Source: Isoetes taiwanensis
Lineage: Eukaryota; Streptophyta; Lycopodiopsida; Isoetales; Isoetaceae
Assembly: GCA_021234155.1 (NCBI GenBank)
Contig: JAJEKV010000015.1
Location: 3,382,852 to 3,446,851, forward strand
DNA: 64,000 nucleotides
Reading direction: 5' to 3'
Below the pieces are notes generated by a model. It did no database searches and had not been told where the DNA came from. It was given only the letters and a program-made list of their open reading frames with translations. Shown here one piece after another: positions 1 to 12,259 of this stretch. How positions within the stretch are numbered: position 1 is the first letter of the stretch; the number at the start of each line of letters is the position of its first letter. Both the position numbers and the translations under genes were made by a program.

Positions 1-738
1 TCTCTGCTCGCCTCGCCTCCTCGCCGAGCAAATCCCAAGCCAAAAGTTAACGCATCCACTCTTCTTCTTCGCACACGATTCGCTCTCCTTTTGTTCACCG
101 CATCGAATCTGATCTCTCCCTTTATTGTTCTTCACCTGAACCGCTGCTTTCCAAAGCGTTTGTAGCAATAATCGTGCCATCACACGGTAATGCGACAGTC
201 GTATTCCATCGTATAACCAGCTTTAGACATGGGCATTGAATTGGGGTAATGAACTCACTGATTTCTCTGATTCACTGTTAGATGTTTGTAATTGAGTATT
301 TGAATAGGAATAAGATAATATGGATGATTGGAGATCTTGGCACTGCTAAGAGAGAATTCTATAGAAAGAAATTAATACTATATATATGGAGAACAGAAAT
401 ACTAAAGGGGTCAGTCGAGAAGAAGAAAGCTTATTGACCTATTAAGGTTGAGTTCCAATCATTTAGAGATAGAGGTTGACCACATCTTATCATTGGAAGC
501 ATTCAAAACAAGGTTCTTATTGTATCAATGAATTAAAGCAATGCATGGTGGCAAATAATTCATGGATGCCCCAGAGTCACAGCTTGGGTTCATAAGATTG
601 ATCACCAAATCTGTTCCTTATATTTGCAAAGCATTGATACTATTGAGAACTATTTTCGGGAGGTAGGCTCTTGGTTGTTAGCCGCATTCTTGGGACTTCT
701 CTAATGAACTAGCACATTCTGCTTGCTATTTGTTGTTA
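1..738. other. Anonymous stretch with CT-rich start
   Basis: No gene was recognised. The first 150 bases are strongly pyrimidine-rich on the plus strand, with many CTC, TCT and CTT triplets, and look like a plant transcript leader. No start codon with a usable reading frame follows, so a 5' untranslated exon of a gene lying outside or destroyed is only a guess. The rest is AT-rich with no long frame. Confidence 0.3.
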
Positions 739-1575
739 TGGGTCACACCAATGAACCATACCTTTTATATCGTTGAAATCTTATTTAAGGCTTCTCAATC
801 AATTCATGGTCTCCCAATTTGTAATCCATCCAGAATTGCTACATAATCCACAATCAAACCTTTAGCAATGATAAAAGATCTCTGCTTGAAACAAATATAC
901 AATATGAGTTACATGGATACTCGGGGATACGTTTCTCTCTAGTTCACCAAAACTAGAGCTAGGTCAAAGATGTAAATAGCTAATGTATGATAGTTCAATG
1001 GCCCACCTGGTCATTCTGCTAAGAGAATTCTATGCACTATGGGAAGGCTTGACAATCGCCTTTCTATTGGTAGCTCCTCCTCGAGCTAAGCAAATTCTCA
1101 ATATAAGACACCAAGAGTTAGGTTCTAGATAATGTGTTATTGAACAAGACTGCGTAGTTCTAGAAAAGTAATGGTTTCTTAGAATCGATTCAAGAGCGAA
1201 TGAGTAGAGGCCTTCTTTGATCTCTATCACTCTTCCTTCGCCATATCTCTTTATTCAATGAATCACTTTAAAGTGCCCCTCCCTCCTCCCTCCCTCCCCA
1301 CCCGCAACTAGACTTCGATCCGTTTCAATCTATATGAATTACCAATTGAGCTCAAGTTGCCAAGATATGTGTAACCTGTTTAGCATCTATTTATAGGTCT
1401 TTGCTAAGTGACTTTAGCCCTTTTTATTTAGCTGTTTCTTTAGCATCATAAAGATAGACCACGTTGCCTTTATTGCCTTTCCTTACAATAATTTGTCAAA
1501 CTTAGACACCCACGCTTAGTCCACTCACAAGAAGACAAACATCCAAGACCACTTCAGCTACCATATTCGTGATCA
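739..1575 (-). repeat. 3' LTR of the small LTR element
   Basis: This direct repeat is partner to 2611-3235. Shared blocks run from the phrase TGGGTCACACCAATGAAC at the low-coordinate end to GCTACCATATTCGT at the other. It is longer than its partner because about 210 bases (roughly 1085-1295) have no counterpart, which points to an insertion here or a deletion there. Confidence 0.7.
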
Positions 1576-1685
1576 ATTCTTCCTTTCCTGAAAGCAATCG
1601 ACCTTTAGTTGGTGTACCTCGCCAACTACAAGTTGAGTAATCACCAATTTTATAGGTGAGTACTAACACTTTTTCTTGTTTAGGT

Positions 1686-1905
1686 ATGAGCAACAACCCA
1701 TCCCATTCACTTAGTTATGAGCAACAACTCATTCCATTTACTTGGACATGAGCAACAACCCATTCCATTCACTTGACAAGAGCAACAACTCTTTTCCATT
1801 TTTCGACAAGAGCACTCAACTCTTTCCATCTTCTATTGACAAGAGCAACAACTTTTTTCATTCATACTTGTACAACACCACCAACTCTTTTTCCATTCTT
1901 GATAC
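1686..1905. repeat. Minisatellite, period about 31 bp
   Basis: Seven or so imperfect units begin ATGAGCAACAAC or AAGAGCAACAAC and are followed by a pyrimidine-rich half (CCATTCCATTCACTTGAC). They lie in the non-coding interior of the small LTR element. The units stay in one reading frame and so produce a repetitive 72-codon open frame on the plus strand, which I do not regard as a gene. Confidence 0.75.
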
Positions 1906-2587
1906 TCAACTCGGCCAAGAGCATCAACCATCGCCAAAATTTTCTCCATTGACCCACTAACCTCTAACCCAAGAGTACCAACTATTGCTCATAATTTTGT
2001 GACAACAATCTAAAAGTTATCCCTGAGGCACCAACCTCAACCATATGATGCAATAAGAAATATCTAAAGATTCTAATCACAATTCTTAAACATCAATTTC
2101 ATACCGTGACGAGGTAAATCATTTGCAATTTTGTCTTCCACCTCTTTGTGTCGCTAATCTTATTCTTCTCAAATTTCTAGTTCCTTCTGCAACTATTTTC
2201 TTCTCCATATGCATCAGGCATTTGAGATGCATTTCTCAATATGTTTTCTAGGATCTATGAAAGATATTCCAATGTTGCAAGAGTCTTATTAAGTAATCAC
2301 ATGTACCTAATAAATTCATATTTTTCAAATGACAAAAAGGAATTCGGTGATAAATATTTAAGGCTATCAGAAAAGGTTTTCGCTTAAAAGGATTAGATTG
2401 GTAATGAATTAAATCCATGGAGAGAAATCATTTGGGTTCTCGTGGATAAGCATTTTAGTTCAAGTTTCTGTAAATACCACCAACTAGGGTGACTTATAAA
2501 ACAATTCAAGAATAGTCAAAATAAGAATTTCTATTCCAATTCTGTAAATCAGCAAGCCAATCGGATACCCTGTAAACGCCAAGAATA

Positions 2588-2603
2588 GCCAAAGCTCATA
2601 CCA
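2588..2603 (-). other. Primer-binding site, initiator tRNA-Met type
   Basis: The minus strand reads TGGTATGAGCTTTGGC directly after the end of the 5' LTR. The plant initiator-Met primer site begins TGGTATCAGAGC, so the match is good if two bases (CA) have been lost. Position and orientation fit the LTR assignment. Confidence 0.6.
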
Positions 2604-2610
2604 CCGGTTA

Positions 2611-3235
2611 TGGGTCACACCAATGAACTACTATACCTTTATATCCCTCAAACCTTATTTAAGGCTTCACAATCAATTCATGGTCTCCTCAATTTGTAAT
2701 CCATCCACTATATATAATCCACAATCAAACTCAAGTAGCAATGACAAAAGATCTCTGCTTGAACAAACATACAATATGAGTTACATGGATAACTCACACT
2801 GGCTGCTCTGCCCGGCCAAACTGTAGCTAGATCAAGATACAATAGCCAATGTATGATAATTCACCCCCCAACCGAGTCATTCGGTGCTAAGAATTAGCAA
2901 AATTATGGGAAGGCTTGACAATCAGCTTCCATTGGTAGCTACTGCCCCTCCAATTCGGAAACTAGACTTCGAGATGGTTTCAACGAAGTATGAATCGCCT
3001 CAATTGGAGCTCTGGTTGCCAAGATATATGTAACTGAAGTTCAACATCTACTTATAGGTCTCTGCTACGACTTTAGCCCTTTTTAATTTAGCTAAGCCTT
3101 TTAGCATCATAAATATAGACCACAGGTTTCCTTTATTGCCGTTCCTTGCCAATAATTTGCCAAAGTTAGACACCCACGCTAGCCCACCAAGACTAACATC
3201 CAAGACCACTCCCCCGAGCTACCATATTCGTATCA
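2611..3235 (-). repeat. 5' LTR of the small LTR element
   Basis: This direct repeat is partner to 739-1575, with conserved blocks in the same order. It lies upstream of the primer site in minus-strand orientation. The many substitutions and small indels between the two LTRs argue for an old insertion. Confidence 0.7.
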
Positions 3236-3440
3236 TTTGTGCTAACCCATGGCCATCATATATCTAGTTGGGTTTTGTAGCAAATCTAGAAAATGAGGAT
3301 ATTGTATATCTCTAAAGATCTTGACATATTTTATGAGTCTATTTTTCAGATAGCGTAAAGCCATTGTAATAGCGTCTTACAAGAATTTGCGAGGGTAGGG
3401 TTTGTTATTCCTAGACAGTAATGGTCTTGCTGCGTGTTTC

Positions 3441-3500
3441 TTGTTGGGTCCTATATGCCTTATGGATTTCATGGACGATAAAAGTAAGTTCAATTCAATC
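3441..3500 (+). mobile_element. LINE 3' terminus with short tandem tail
   Basis: The end of a LINE insertion is marked by the motif GGGTCCTATA...TGGACGATAAAA followed by a short TTCAA-type tail. The same motif recurs near 14318 and 53545 on the plus strand and, inverted, near 13240 and 45555. Only the last bases are recognisable, and the body upstream is not readable as protein. Confidence 0.5.
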
Positions 3501-3842
3501 AAAAGAAGAAGGTATTGATTTGGGAAGTCTATCTTCAAATGCACTTTTATGTATAACAGATGGTTGTGCTTAATTGGAATGAAGTAGCTACGATGGTTTG
3601 CAACTAACTGTCTGAAGACAAGAAGGTGGAGGATGCAACTACATAATCATCTTCAACTTGTAAATATTGTGAGTATTTGGATTGTCGGGGAGAGGGAGAG
3701 AATCCCACATAAGCAGGTCTGTGCCACCCGTAAGAGAATGATGGAATCATCTGCATACAAAACCATTCTTAAAACACTCTCCCATTCATATAATTCTTCT
3801 TTTTTTTTCTTCTGATACAAGGATTTTAAGTCCTTTGCAATA

Positions 3843-3915
3843 GTGTGGGAGTAGGATTTGAACCTACAATTTTCAGATTATGAGTCTAATGAGCTAACCA
3901 TTACTCTATCCTGCG
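3843..3915 (-). pseudogene. trnfM: Mitochondrial tRNA-fMet (CAU)-like pseudogene
   Basis: On the minus strand this folds as a tRNA. The anticodon arm TTAGA-CTCATAA-TCTGA displays anticodon CAU, and the T arm GTAGG-TTCAAAT-CCTAC is perfect. The D-arm and loop positions fit plant mitochondrial formyl-methionine tRNA. The acceptor stem carries at least two mismatches (a C-A and an A-C opposition), so it is unlikely to be functional. It lies downstream of a 26S rRNA-like fragment on the same strand, which supports a mitochondrial origin over a cytosolic tRNA-Met. Confidence 0.75.
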
Positions 3916-4125
3916 AGGGGTTGTGTTGTGTATCTCTCTGTATGTGAAGTGAAATCGGCCAGTAAGTTATTGGCGTAAGATTTACATTTAAAAGAACCTC
4001 TATAATTGTAGAAACCTGATCCAAAACGTATTCATATTCAATTGATTGAGACATTTGTTTGTGTCTCATTCCGTAGACATTAAAAGACTTATCTTATCTT
4101 ATTATAATTAACAAGAGCAAGCAGA

Positions 4126-4187
4126 AAAGAGCAAGTCTAGATTGAAACACGAATTTGACATAAATAAAGTAGCATCACGCCACAATA
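4126..4187. repeat. 62-bp segment repeated at 51473
   Basis: This segment is nearly identical to 51473-51535, differing at two or three bases; both contain AAACACGAATTTGACAT and GTAGCATCACGCCACAAT. Here it lies between the tRNA-fMet and rRNA pieces, so it is probably mitochondrial spacer. Confidence 0.8.
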
Positions 4188-4242
4188 ATGATAATGCGAG
4201 ACAAGGCTAGGCTGCAATGAAGTAAGATGGAAGGCAAGATCC

Positions 4243-5000
4243 ATGCCAATGGCCTACTTCCTTTCTTGGAGTGAAATATCACGAGCCAGAAACCCCTTAG
4301 GGCCCTTGATGCCGAAGCTGCAACAATCTAAGGAATCGGACAACCAACGGTTAGTTGTCGATAAATATCTAGGCCATTCTTCCTCTACCACCTCGTTTGA
4401 GAACTCATATAGAGAAGGATTTCCCGTCTAGATGCTTTCAGCAGTTCTTCCACATCAATTTAGCTGCTTGGTACTGTTATGGATGTAACAACTAGTACAC
4501 CAGAGGTTATCCCACCCAGTCCTCTCATACTAGGGTGGGCTTCCAACAATTCTCTTTCTTCACCACGGTAGATAGAAACTGAACTGTCTTGCGACATTAT
4601 AAACCCAACTCGCATACCACTTCGATTGGCAATCTTGGGACATTCTTCAACCCCAGGATGTGATGAATCGACATCTAGGTGTCAAATGACTCCAATGATA
4701 AGAGCTCTTGGAAGTCATCAGCTGTTATCCCTAGCGTGTCTTTGATCCATCGAGCAAGAGCCCTTCCATGCCGGGCTCTCGGACCACTGTGGCCGACTTT
4801 CGTCCATGTTTGACGCCACTTTGAGGTGTCCTTGATCAATTAGACACCCTTAGACGAGAGAATGGTATTTCATTAAAGATGGGACACTCCCACCTATGCT
4901 AACCATTCAATCAAGGTTGTCACTACAAAGCTATAGTAATGCACGAGGTCTTACTGTCTAGCCATTGGTACTCCACATCTTCACGGAGAATTCAATTACT
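4243..5000 (-). pseudogene. rrn26: Nuclear copy of the 3' part of mitochondrial 26S rRNA
   Basis: The plus strand carries the reverse complement of the conserved 3' domain of large-subunit rRNA. Landmarks in order are CTAGATGCTTTCAGCAGTT, GTACACCAGAGGTT, CCAGTCCTCTCATACTAGG, GAACTGTCTTGCGAC, CAGCTGTTATCCCTAG and GGCCGACTTTCGTCCATG. These cover the peptidyl-transferase and sarcin-ricin neighbourhood. The copy has many substitutions and small indels and stops inside the gene near 5000, so it is a fragment transferred to the nucleus (NUMT), not a working rRNA. The order, 26S 3' end followed by tRNA-fMet on one strand, may keep the original mitochondrial gene order. Confidence 0.85.
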
Positions 5001-5329
5001 TAGCTAGCCATTAAAACCTAGATGTTGAGATATATAATCAACATTGATGGCATGCATGTGTGTTTTCACTTTCTTTGGTGGATAGCCCATCCCAGTTGGT
5101 TAGATCCTCATTTCTTTATTTGCATATGAATCCATATCGATGGCAAAAGAAAGGAAATTGATGCGCAAATGAAAGAAAATAAGAATGGATAGAGAATGTC
5201 TTGATCAAGTAAGACACTGAATATAATAAGCACCAGGTAGAATGTGAAAATACCCGATCCCATCCCGACCTCGATATGTGAAATCATCTTATGCCATATA
5301 TATTGAAAGATTTTTGGAGACATGGGGGG
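5001..5329. other. Anonymous stretch between the NUMT and a LINE end
   Basis: No gene was recognised. The open frames on the minus strand here are low-complexity and overlap the purine tract of the adjacent LINE tail. Confidence 0.3.
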
Positions 5330-6180
5330 AGAGAGGGAGGGAGGGAGGGATAGAGGGATGAAATGAAATAAAATAAAATGAAATTTGATTATTACGCCTG
5401 TGAGACTGCCAGGTCTATAAGACATTCAACTTGTACATTCAACATTATAAAACAAATCATTCAATGCATCCTATGATAGTAATGCATTAGTCTCTTTTAT
5501 CTCTACCTCATCTACTTTTGAGGTTCTTAAGACATCGTCCCTACACTCTAAAATATCAACGATACATCTCCCAATATGTGATCCTGGAAAATCAAAGGAA
5601 GCCGTCAACGTGTCAGCACATACATCATATTTCTCTCAATGTAGAAGTACATGTTCCTCATCTTCAAGTATCCCTGCCTCACATATCTTACACAATCTAC
5701 ACGCGTGAGGAATGTCATTCCATCTGCCTATTTCAACCCCAAACCTATGTGAGCTCAGCCTCATCCTGCAGATGGCATGCCTATGCTTTATGGAAATCCC
5801 CTCTGCCAAATACTTTACCTCCTGCAATGTAGGATTAATATGGATCCTATAGAACATTCATAAAGTCCTATAAAGAACATTCATTTCGACCCACGTGCAG
5901 ATATCATCTTTATGCAAAGCTAAATCATAAATATTCATCCCCCATCGCGCCATCCACTAAGTGGCATCAACAAACCAGCCCTTAGCCTGTGTCTCCTCGA
6001 AAGAATCCAATGCCAACTAAAATCTCTATACTTCACATCCATACAACCATGGATTGACCAAGCATATATAAAAGTATCTTTCAAGCTAAAGTTCCATATC
6101 TCTTCTTTTGTCACATATCTACACTGCAATGCAAACATAAGCTTTGAGGCCACCGCTTAATTTTTGCTCCACTCCGCTTG
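5330..6180 (-). mobile_element. 5'-truncated LINE, C-terminal zinc region and 3' end
   Basis: Minus-strand frames at 5935-6153 and 5636-5857 read as the end of a LINE polyprotein. The second contains HRFGVEIGRWNDIPHACRLC followed by KICEAGILEDEEHVL, the Cys/His block of the RT-associated zinc-binding domain (C-x2-C...H). The same block recurs at about 14870-14960 (minus) and 53140-53230 (plus). The element ends near 5420 with a hairpin-like AGACCTGGCAGTCT motif, a short tail rich in ATTTT and ATTTC units, and a GGGA-type run (plus-strand view). Frames are interrupted, so it is dead. Confidence 0.65.
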
Positions 6181-9100
6181 GTTCCAATTTGAACTCTTAT
6201 CTGACTAATATCCCAAGGTACTTTGTAGCTATTGGTACAAGTTCACCTTGATAATCAATCTTTTAATTTGGGATTTTCCTGGCTTAAGTAAAAATGTTTT
6301 TGAATTTTTTTTAAGCTAATTTTTCTAAGGTTTTAGGGCTTTTAGTACTCTGGCAGTTTCCGCATTTCAAAATCGGGATTTGTTTTCCGCCAGGACTAAA
6401 AAAAATTTTTAGGGTCTCAATTTTTTCTCGCTCTTTCTCGTCGTGATTACGGGCATGCATGCCAATTTAATCTTTCCTCGCAGATGGATATGCAAAATGG
6501 ATATTCAGAACCAATGGAACCGCCGCCTTTGCAATTTCGGGTTAGAGAGCCTTAAATAGGTTTATTTTGACCGTCGTACCTCCTCGCATTCGTATAGTGT
6601 GTTTAGGAAGAAATATCCGATCTCCCGGCCTCCACCTTAGTTTTATGCATAGCCCAAGGGTTTTAACCATTTGCGAGGCACCTATACTCACTCTTTATTA
6701 GAGGCCTCTAACACACTGTAGAATGAAGGTACATCTAATTTTCTCTTTAAAATTATGTTCAAAGTTTGTATCCAATTTGTGGATTTGTCCGATATGTTTT
6801 CCATCCGCATGCAAAAAGTTTGAACACTAATTCATGTACGCATTCCTTTTGCGATGTACCAGATGTCCATCTATAGTATGTACCTTCAATTTATAGAGCC
6901 GCTACATCTTTATCATTAGCTACATATTATTTTATGCTCAGCCTTTCCCGCGGATGTATGTCGGGTAATTTTTGTTGTCGGTATAGGTATGGATTTTGCT
7001 ACATCAACTGAGTATATGCTTGTGGCTATGGAGCACAAAAAGCAACTCACTAACTGATGCAAGGCTGGATATTATTGCATTGCGTAATATGTTGAATGGA
7101 ATATATCAATGGTAAGGATTCTAATCTAAGTATCCCTAGGGTTTTAATCATTTGTATGTAGGTTTTCTCCCAAGTTCATTTCCGATTTCATGAAGAGCTT
7201 CTTGGACAAGCCCGCCATGTTAATATAATCGTTTTTTCCATTTACTTAATCTCCCAAGATCTCACAATCGTGGGGCTTGCTGGGTAGATATTTGCAAAGT
7301 ATAGAGTTGTTTAATTAACCCTAACATTTTTATTTCCTTAATGATTTGGTAATTTGTTACTTAAGTGAGAATCAATATTGTATATTCTTTTGCCTTCCAA
7401 TATAGCTCTTATGTTCTTTTTATGTTCTTTCTTTTGCTTTCACCGCTTGGTCGATTTGAGATGGTCATGTAGATGGATTTTGTAAAGAAGGTTGCATCTT
7501 GGTTTATGGTAGGTTTTGTTCAGCCCTCATTGCCCCTCTGCCTAATCAATCTCGCTCAAAAATACATGCTCACTTGAATATAAGGAACCACTTATATTCT
7601 CAAGATTGTATTCTTGGTGTATGTATACAACATTGTGATATGTCAAAATTAGACCCAAAGCAGTGACAAGGTGACCTATTATCGCTTTTGATTCCTTTCT
7701 AGGTTGAATGCTTAGCAAGCAAAGAGATAGCGTAACATGATGGCTCTTGGTAGATTCATATCCTTAGACATTCACTATAAAGCAATACTTTATAGATAGA
7801 AAGTTAGGAGGCAAATTTGGTCGTGAGGGTAATGAGTCCTATTATATTCTATAATGGATACCACATAGAAAATTTATCATCTTTCAGAAATTCGAATAGA
7901 TTCCAAGGACAACACAATACAGTTGATAGGTACATTCAATCCTCATACATGGATAGTCCGCTAGGAATACTTGAAAGATGGGCATGCTCGCATATTAAGA
8001 TGATACCGGTAGCTCTTCTGGATGATGATTTTGCGACAATCTTTCTAGTATACTCCTTCAATTCATCATTTATGGCATTGTGTGTGCATGAAAGTTTGTT
8101 ACGAATATAATTCCATCTCAATGGGCATGAAATGATGAGATCACAGGTTAAACTAATATGAACATGGACAATCAGCTAGAAGTCATCAATATTGATTTCG
8201 TGCTCGCTGATCATGATTTTCACATTCTCATGTCCATGCACTTCTAATTTTAAGTGTGCACTAGCCTCTACATTTATTCTCTCTCAAAACAATAATAAAT
8301 GCCTTTCTGCTTTCTTTCCTCAAATGAAGAATCTATGCAGAAGGCTTCTGCAGCTAAGAACCCTTCTTCTAAATCACAATTCTTCTAAATTATTGTGCAA
8401 CATACGTAAATCTACCTATTTCACTTTTGCATATTTGTTTATAGCCTTTTGTTTGTATTATTATGATGTACCATAAACCTTAACAAATAGTTGTTTCATC
8501 ATCTACGCGATCAAGATGTAACTCCATTTCCTGTGAGGAGCTTGCAAATACATCGTAAATCCCAAACATCTTTCTTGACTCACTATTTTCCTCAGACTCC
8601 AATAAATCTTTTGACAAATACGCCTTCCATCATACTTGAATGGCTTAGAGCAAGATAAGACAATGCGATTTGTTTATCAATTTCACTGAAAATACAGTCC
8701 ATAATCCATACAATTCTAGCAGCAAATATGTTGACAAATGTGGTACATTTTAAATCAGGTTATCAAGAGGTTCAAGCTCTGCATCGCACCGACTTCTTAA
8801 TTCAGGCCCCAGCACATCATCAATTTGATGCTATTTTTTCCAGATTATACCCTTCAAAATTTCTAGGCGCTTTTAATTTTAAAAGATGGGATATTATTAT
8901 CTTGTCAATCCCATGAACCCAAAGTTCTTCACCAATTCTATTCTTATATTTTCATTCCTAAGCGATTTGCTCTTCTGGCATTCTGTAGTTTTCATATGAA
9001 TTGTTTGGTAATTACAGCTGTAGTCACACGACCTAATCGTGTAATCTATTTTATTATGAATGTTGGAAGTCGCCTTTAAACAATAATATGAATAGTCTTG

Positions 9101-10829
9101 ATATCCGCCATCCTTTCAACCATAATATTCTTTAGATTAACGCTTCAATGTAAAGTATATTTCTCCTCAATATCTTTGGATATTTGTGACAACCTTTCCA
9201 ATTATGGTATAGTTTTAAAAATCTATAACTAGCCTAATAGGGCATAACATCCATAATATAACTTCATCGCCCTTTACTTTTGCAAGAAGACTGAGGATCG
9301 TGGATCGATTGCAATGGGACTCGCGATCATTATATTTGGTACTACTATGCATCTTGCTACGATGCTGTTCTCACAATGTTGTTTGTACTGCAGTGGAGGA
9401 ACAAGATTGCCTTGTCGAAGCAATTCTACAATAGACTATAAAATTTCAAGGCTTTAGAATGCATGGTATAATAATTTGATACAATGTTGTTGCAACATAT
9501 AAACCGAAGTATCAACGCCATGGCCTTCTCATAGATGATTTGAAAATTGTGCGCATGCCACCATCATTCTCTGGATTTGGATATATACACTATGTAACAG
9601 CCTGGATGTGTGGATCCTACAAATATGCTTACCATTATTCTCGATTTGGCCGTACACCAACAGCTTTGGATGTACGATCCTACAAACATGATAGTGCTTA
9701 AGCAAATATTTACAATGTTGGGTATGAGTAATCGCTACCGATCAAACATCGCTTATATTTATTGATTTACTGAATGACATCCTATTGCCGTGTTGGCTAA
9801 GATGATCATTGAGAGAAATTTCAAAGATTGCATTACAATGTGCATTATTCATATGGATTCTTCCTGTACCATCTAGGACTTCATTACGCACAAAATTTTT
9901 GCCCGAACTTGCTAAACCAAATTTTCTACCATTATTTAAGATGGATATACGTGATCCAATGCTCATGGACGGCGATACCAATGCGGATACAATTGGAACC
10001 GAGCTTGTAACTAGAGCCAGGCCGACGGAGACAAAAGCCACTCATCAGACATCGGGTTGCACCGTGAAGCATGCAAATGAAGTACAAACTCTAGTAAGCA
10101 CATTCAAAGATGTAATAAATGTGGATGAAATGGTATGATTATGAGACAAACAGATGCCCGTTGGCACCGGCCGGTGCACGCAGTATGTTATTGACTAATG
10201 CATCCTCGAGATAAGTTGATGGGAAATAGATATAATATCAAAATCAAATAGGGTAGGATGATGTTCCACAATGAAATAATTTATTTTCCAGCTATGTTAT
10301 CCTAGGACTTTGCTAGATCATTGTCATGATGTAGAGCTTGGGAAGTACAAACAACATGGTTATTTGCTTAGACATTTTAAGCTGTCCAACCTGTAGACCC
10401 AAGGGTGAAAAGATTTAGCTCATGAGTATTACAAGTGTTATGCGGTGACGGGTGTTGAGGTGCGTGAGGTCTTATATGCATTTTAAAATTCCACAGTAAG
10501 TGTCATGGCCCATTGTTCCTATTATCATCTCCACCATCCTAATTTAAAACGTACATCCACCATCCATTACTCAAACCATTCAAATATTAAATAACCAAAT
10601 CAAATTAAATGGTACTCAAAAAGCATGAACATTTTTTCCACATGGAAACAGTGTGCCATTTTATATTACATGCATGAGTTAAAAAAATAATAACTTGGCC
10701 TATGCCAACCAATCAACAAATGCAGTACTTTAAAAGCATAGCAATGTTTTCTTTGAGGCCTCACCCATGGAAAACATTTGTTCCATTTTGTATTATGCAT
10801 TGAGTTAAAATATATATAAATTCTTTTTG
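6181..10829. other. 4.6 kb of largely anonymous AT-rich DNA
   Basis: No gene could be supported. A 23-codon frame at 6484-6555 (begins MDMQNGYSEPMEPPPL) follows a splice-acceptor-like TTTCCTCGCAG and could be a relic exon. A plus-strand stretch at about 9380-9700, broken by several stops, reads like decayed coding sequence but I do not recognise it. The 109-codon frame at 9809-10138 has an overlapping frame of similar length on the opposite strand, and neither matches a family I know. Short direct repeats of the phrase GATCCTACAAA occur near 9615 and 9675. Confidence 0.35.
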
Positions 10830-11450
10830 TCCTCCCACTTATTTACAACTATTTCTGCAAACACGAAAGGGCTTCTTTCTTTTATGCTTCTCTATTACCA
10901 AGCTTCAAACTCATTTGGTAGATGTCTATCCAATGTTGTAATAACACAATTTCTAACGCCAGAGATATTAAGCTTCAAACCGACACTTTGTAGGTATTCC
11001 ATGTCAGGAATGGCATGCTCTTTCAAGGGTAAGTTTAGCAAGTTCTAAGAATGTCGCAATCTCATAACTAGTAGAACTTAAATGACCAATCTTGTTTGCC
11101 CCAACACAATCACTTTGGTCTTACCCATATTAACTTGCATGCCTTTTGCATCACAAATAATGAAAGCATCCAAATGTGCCCTTTGCAACCCCTCGTGATG
11201 CTCCTAGATAGCAATACTACATCATCAAAGATATATAAGCCAGCATAAAACATATCCATTTATAGGCGCCCATCTCCACTATGGTCCCCGCATTTAGCAT
11301 TCGCTGGTCTATAAAAGCATCTCAAATAATGTAGGCAATAGAGACACCGCTTTAATTCCCACATTGCTTCCACTAAAATCGTCACAACTAACACATAACA
11401 GTTCAATTGGAGAACAATTATTGATTAGTTGGTCAATCAACATAGGAATA
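10830..11450 (-). mobile_element. LINE reverse-transcriptase remnant
   Basis: On the minus strand, 11210-11240 encodes LYIFDDVVLLS, the catalytic Y/F-x-D-D box of a non-LTR RT. After a frameshift, 11095-11150 encodes DAKGMQVNMGKTKVIVLG, the conserved segment that follows it in plant LINEs. Both the order and the spacing match. Flanking sequence down to 10830 is probably the thumb region but is full of stops. It is an old, inactive fragment. Confidence 0.7.
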
Positions 11451-12259
11451 TTGACATTAATTAACATTAACATTGTGTTCAACATTTAAGCTCAGGTCTT
11501 CCTAGCCTTCTTTGGTTTGGGTGCATATCACACTGCGACTCCCGCAACGAGAGCCGCTGGATAGGCATATTCTCGCCTCTTTATTCCTTAATCTACACTC
11601 CGCATGAAAAGTTCCTCGCCAGGTATGCGTTGCCAAAATTTGCTATATCAGAGTAATAAGATTCTTCAAGAAATAATTATAAGATTTCGCTTATATGGTG
11701 CTGATTTTGCATCGCAAAATACAATTATGCGAGGGCTCTCGGCCATTCTACGCCACCCCCTCGTGGTGAATATGCACCCAAACCAAAGGGGGTTTATGAT
11801 TTAATTTTTAAATGTGTTGACCCAATGGTTGTGTTAATTAATGTCAATGGCACTTATGTGTTGGTTGTTAATGTCAATATTATTATGTAAGTTAAGGATT
11901 TAATTTTTATATATTGGATGTTAATGGTTTGTGTTGTGTGTGCCCTTGGTTCCCTTCAAGTAGGGACGCCCCTCCTGGGTGACAAAATTTTAGAATTCAA
12001 ACCAAAAACTAGAATTCATTTGAGGCTTTCTATCACCAGCTTTGAATTTCATCACAATAAAACAAATAGAACATAAGTAAAAGCTACTATAAAGAGAGAT
12101 GATCCCATTATTCAAAGTCACAAAGTTTGCAAACACCCACAAACATTTTTCAACTGAATTTAACACAGCCTTTGGCCTCCATGGACTTTTGTTGTGGTAA
12201 AGGCTCCATGGATTCTTGTGGTGAGAAACCAAAGTGGAAAACTTTTCTCGCTTTGTTAA
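11451..12259. other. Anonymous stretch
   Basis: No recognisable gene. Around 11810-11960 there is simple TTAATG/TTGGTTG-rich sequence. The longest frame (11990-12304 minus) shows no motif I know and overlaps the start of the tandem duplication that follows. Confidence 0.3.

Larger units (their letters stand above)
739..3235 (-). mobile_element. Small non-autonomous LTR retrotransposon
   Basis: Two diverged direct repeats (739-1575 and 2611-3235) flank about 1 kb of non-coding DNA. Read on the minus strand, each repeat begins TGATNACGAATATGG-like and ends GTGACCCA, the TG...CA form of LTRs. Just inside the minus-strand 5' LTR is a sequence close to the initiator-tRNA-Met primer site. Just before the 3' LTR is a purine run (minus-strand AGGAAAGGAAGAAT, 1576-1589) suited to a polypurine tract. 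No gag or pol frame is visible, so it would depend on another element for mobility (a TRIM- or LARD-like arrangement). The superfamily cannot be told without coding sequence, although a Met primer site is common in copia elements. The LTRs differ at many positions, so the insertion is old. Confidence 0.7.

Noticed and set aside
5108-5425. 105-codon minus-strand frame with hydrophobic stretches
   Set aside because: It runs through a GGGA/ATTTT tail and the LINE terminal region; composition is dictated by the simple repeat.
5518-5832. 104-codon plus-strand frame
   Set aside because: It is antisense to a recognisable LINE zinc domain on the minus strand.
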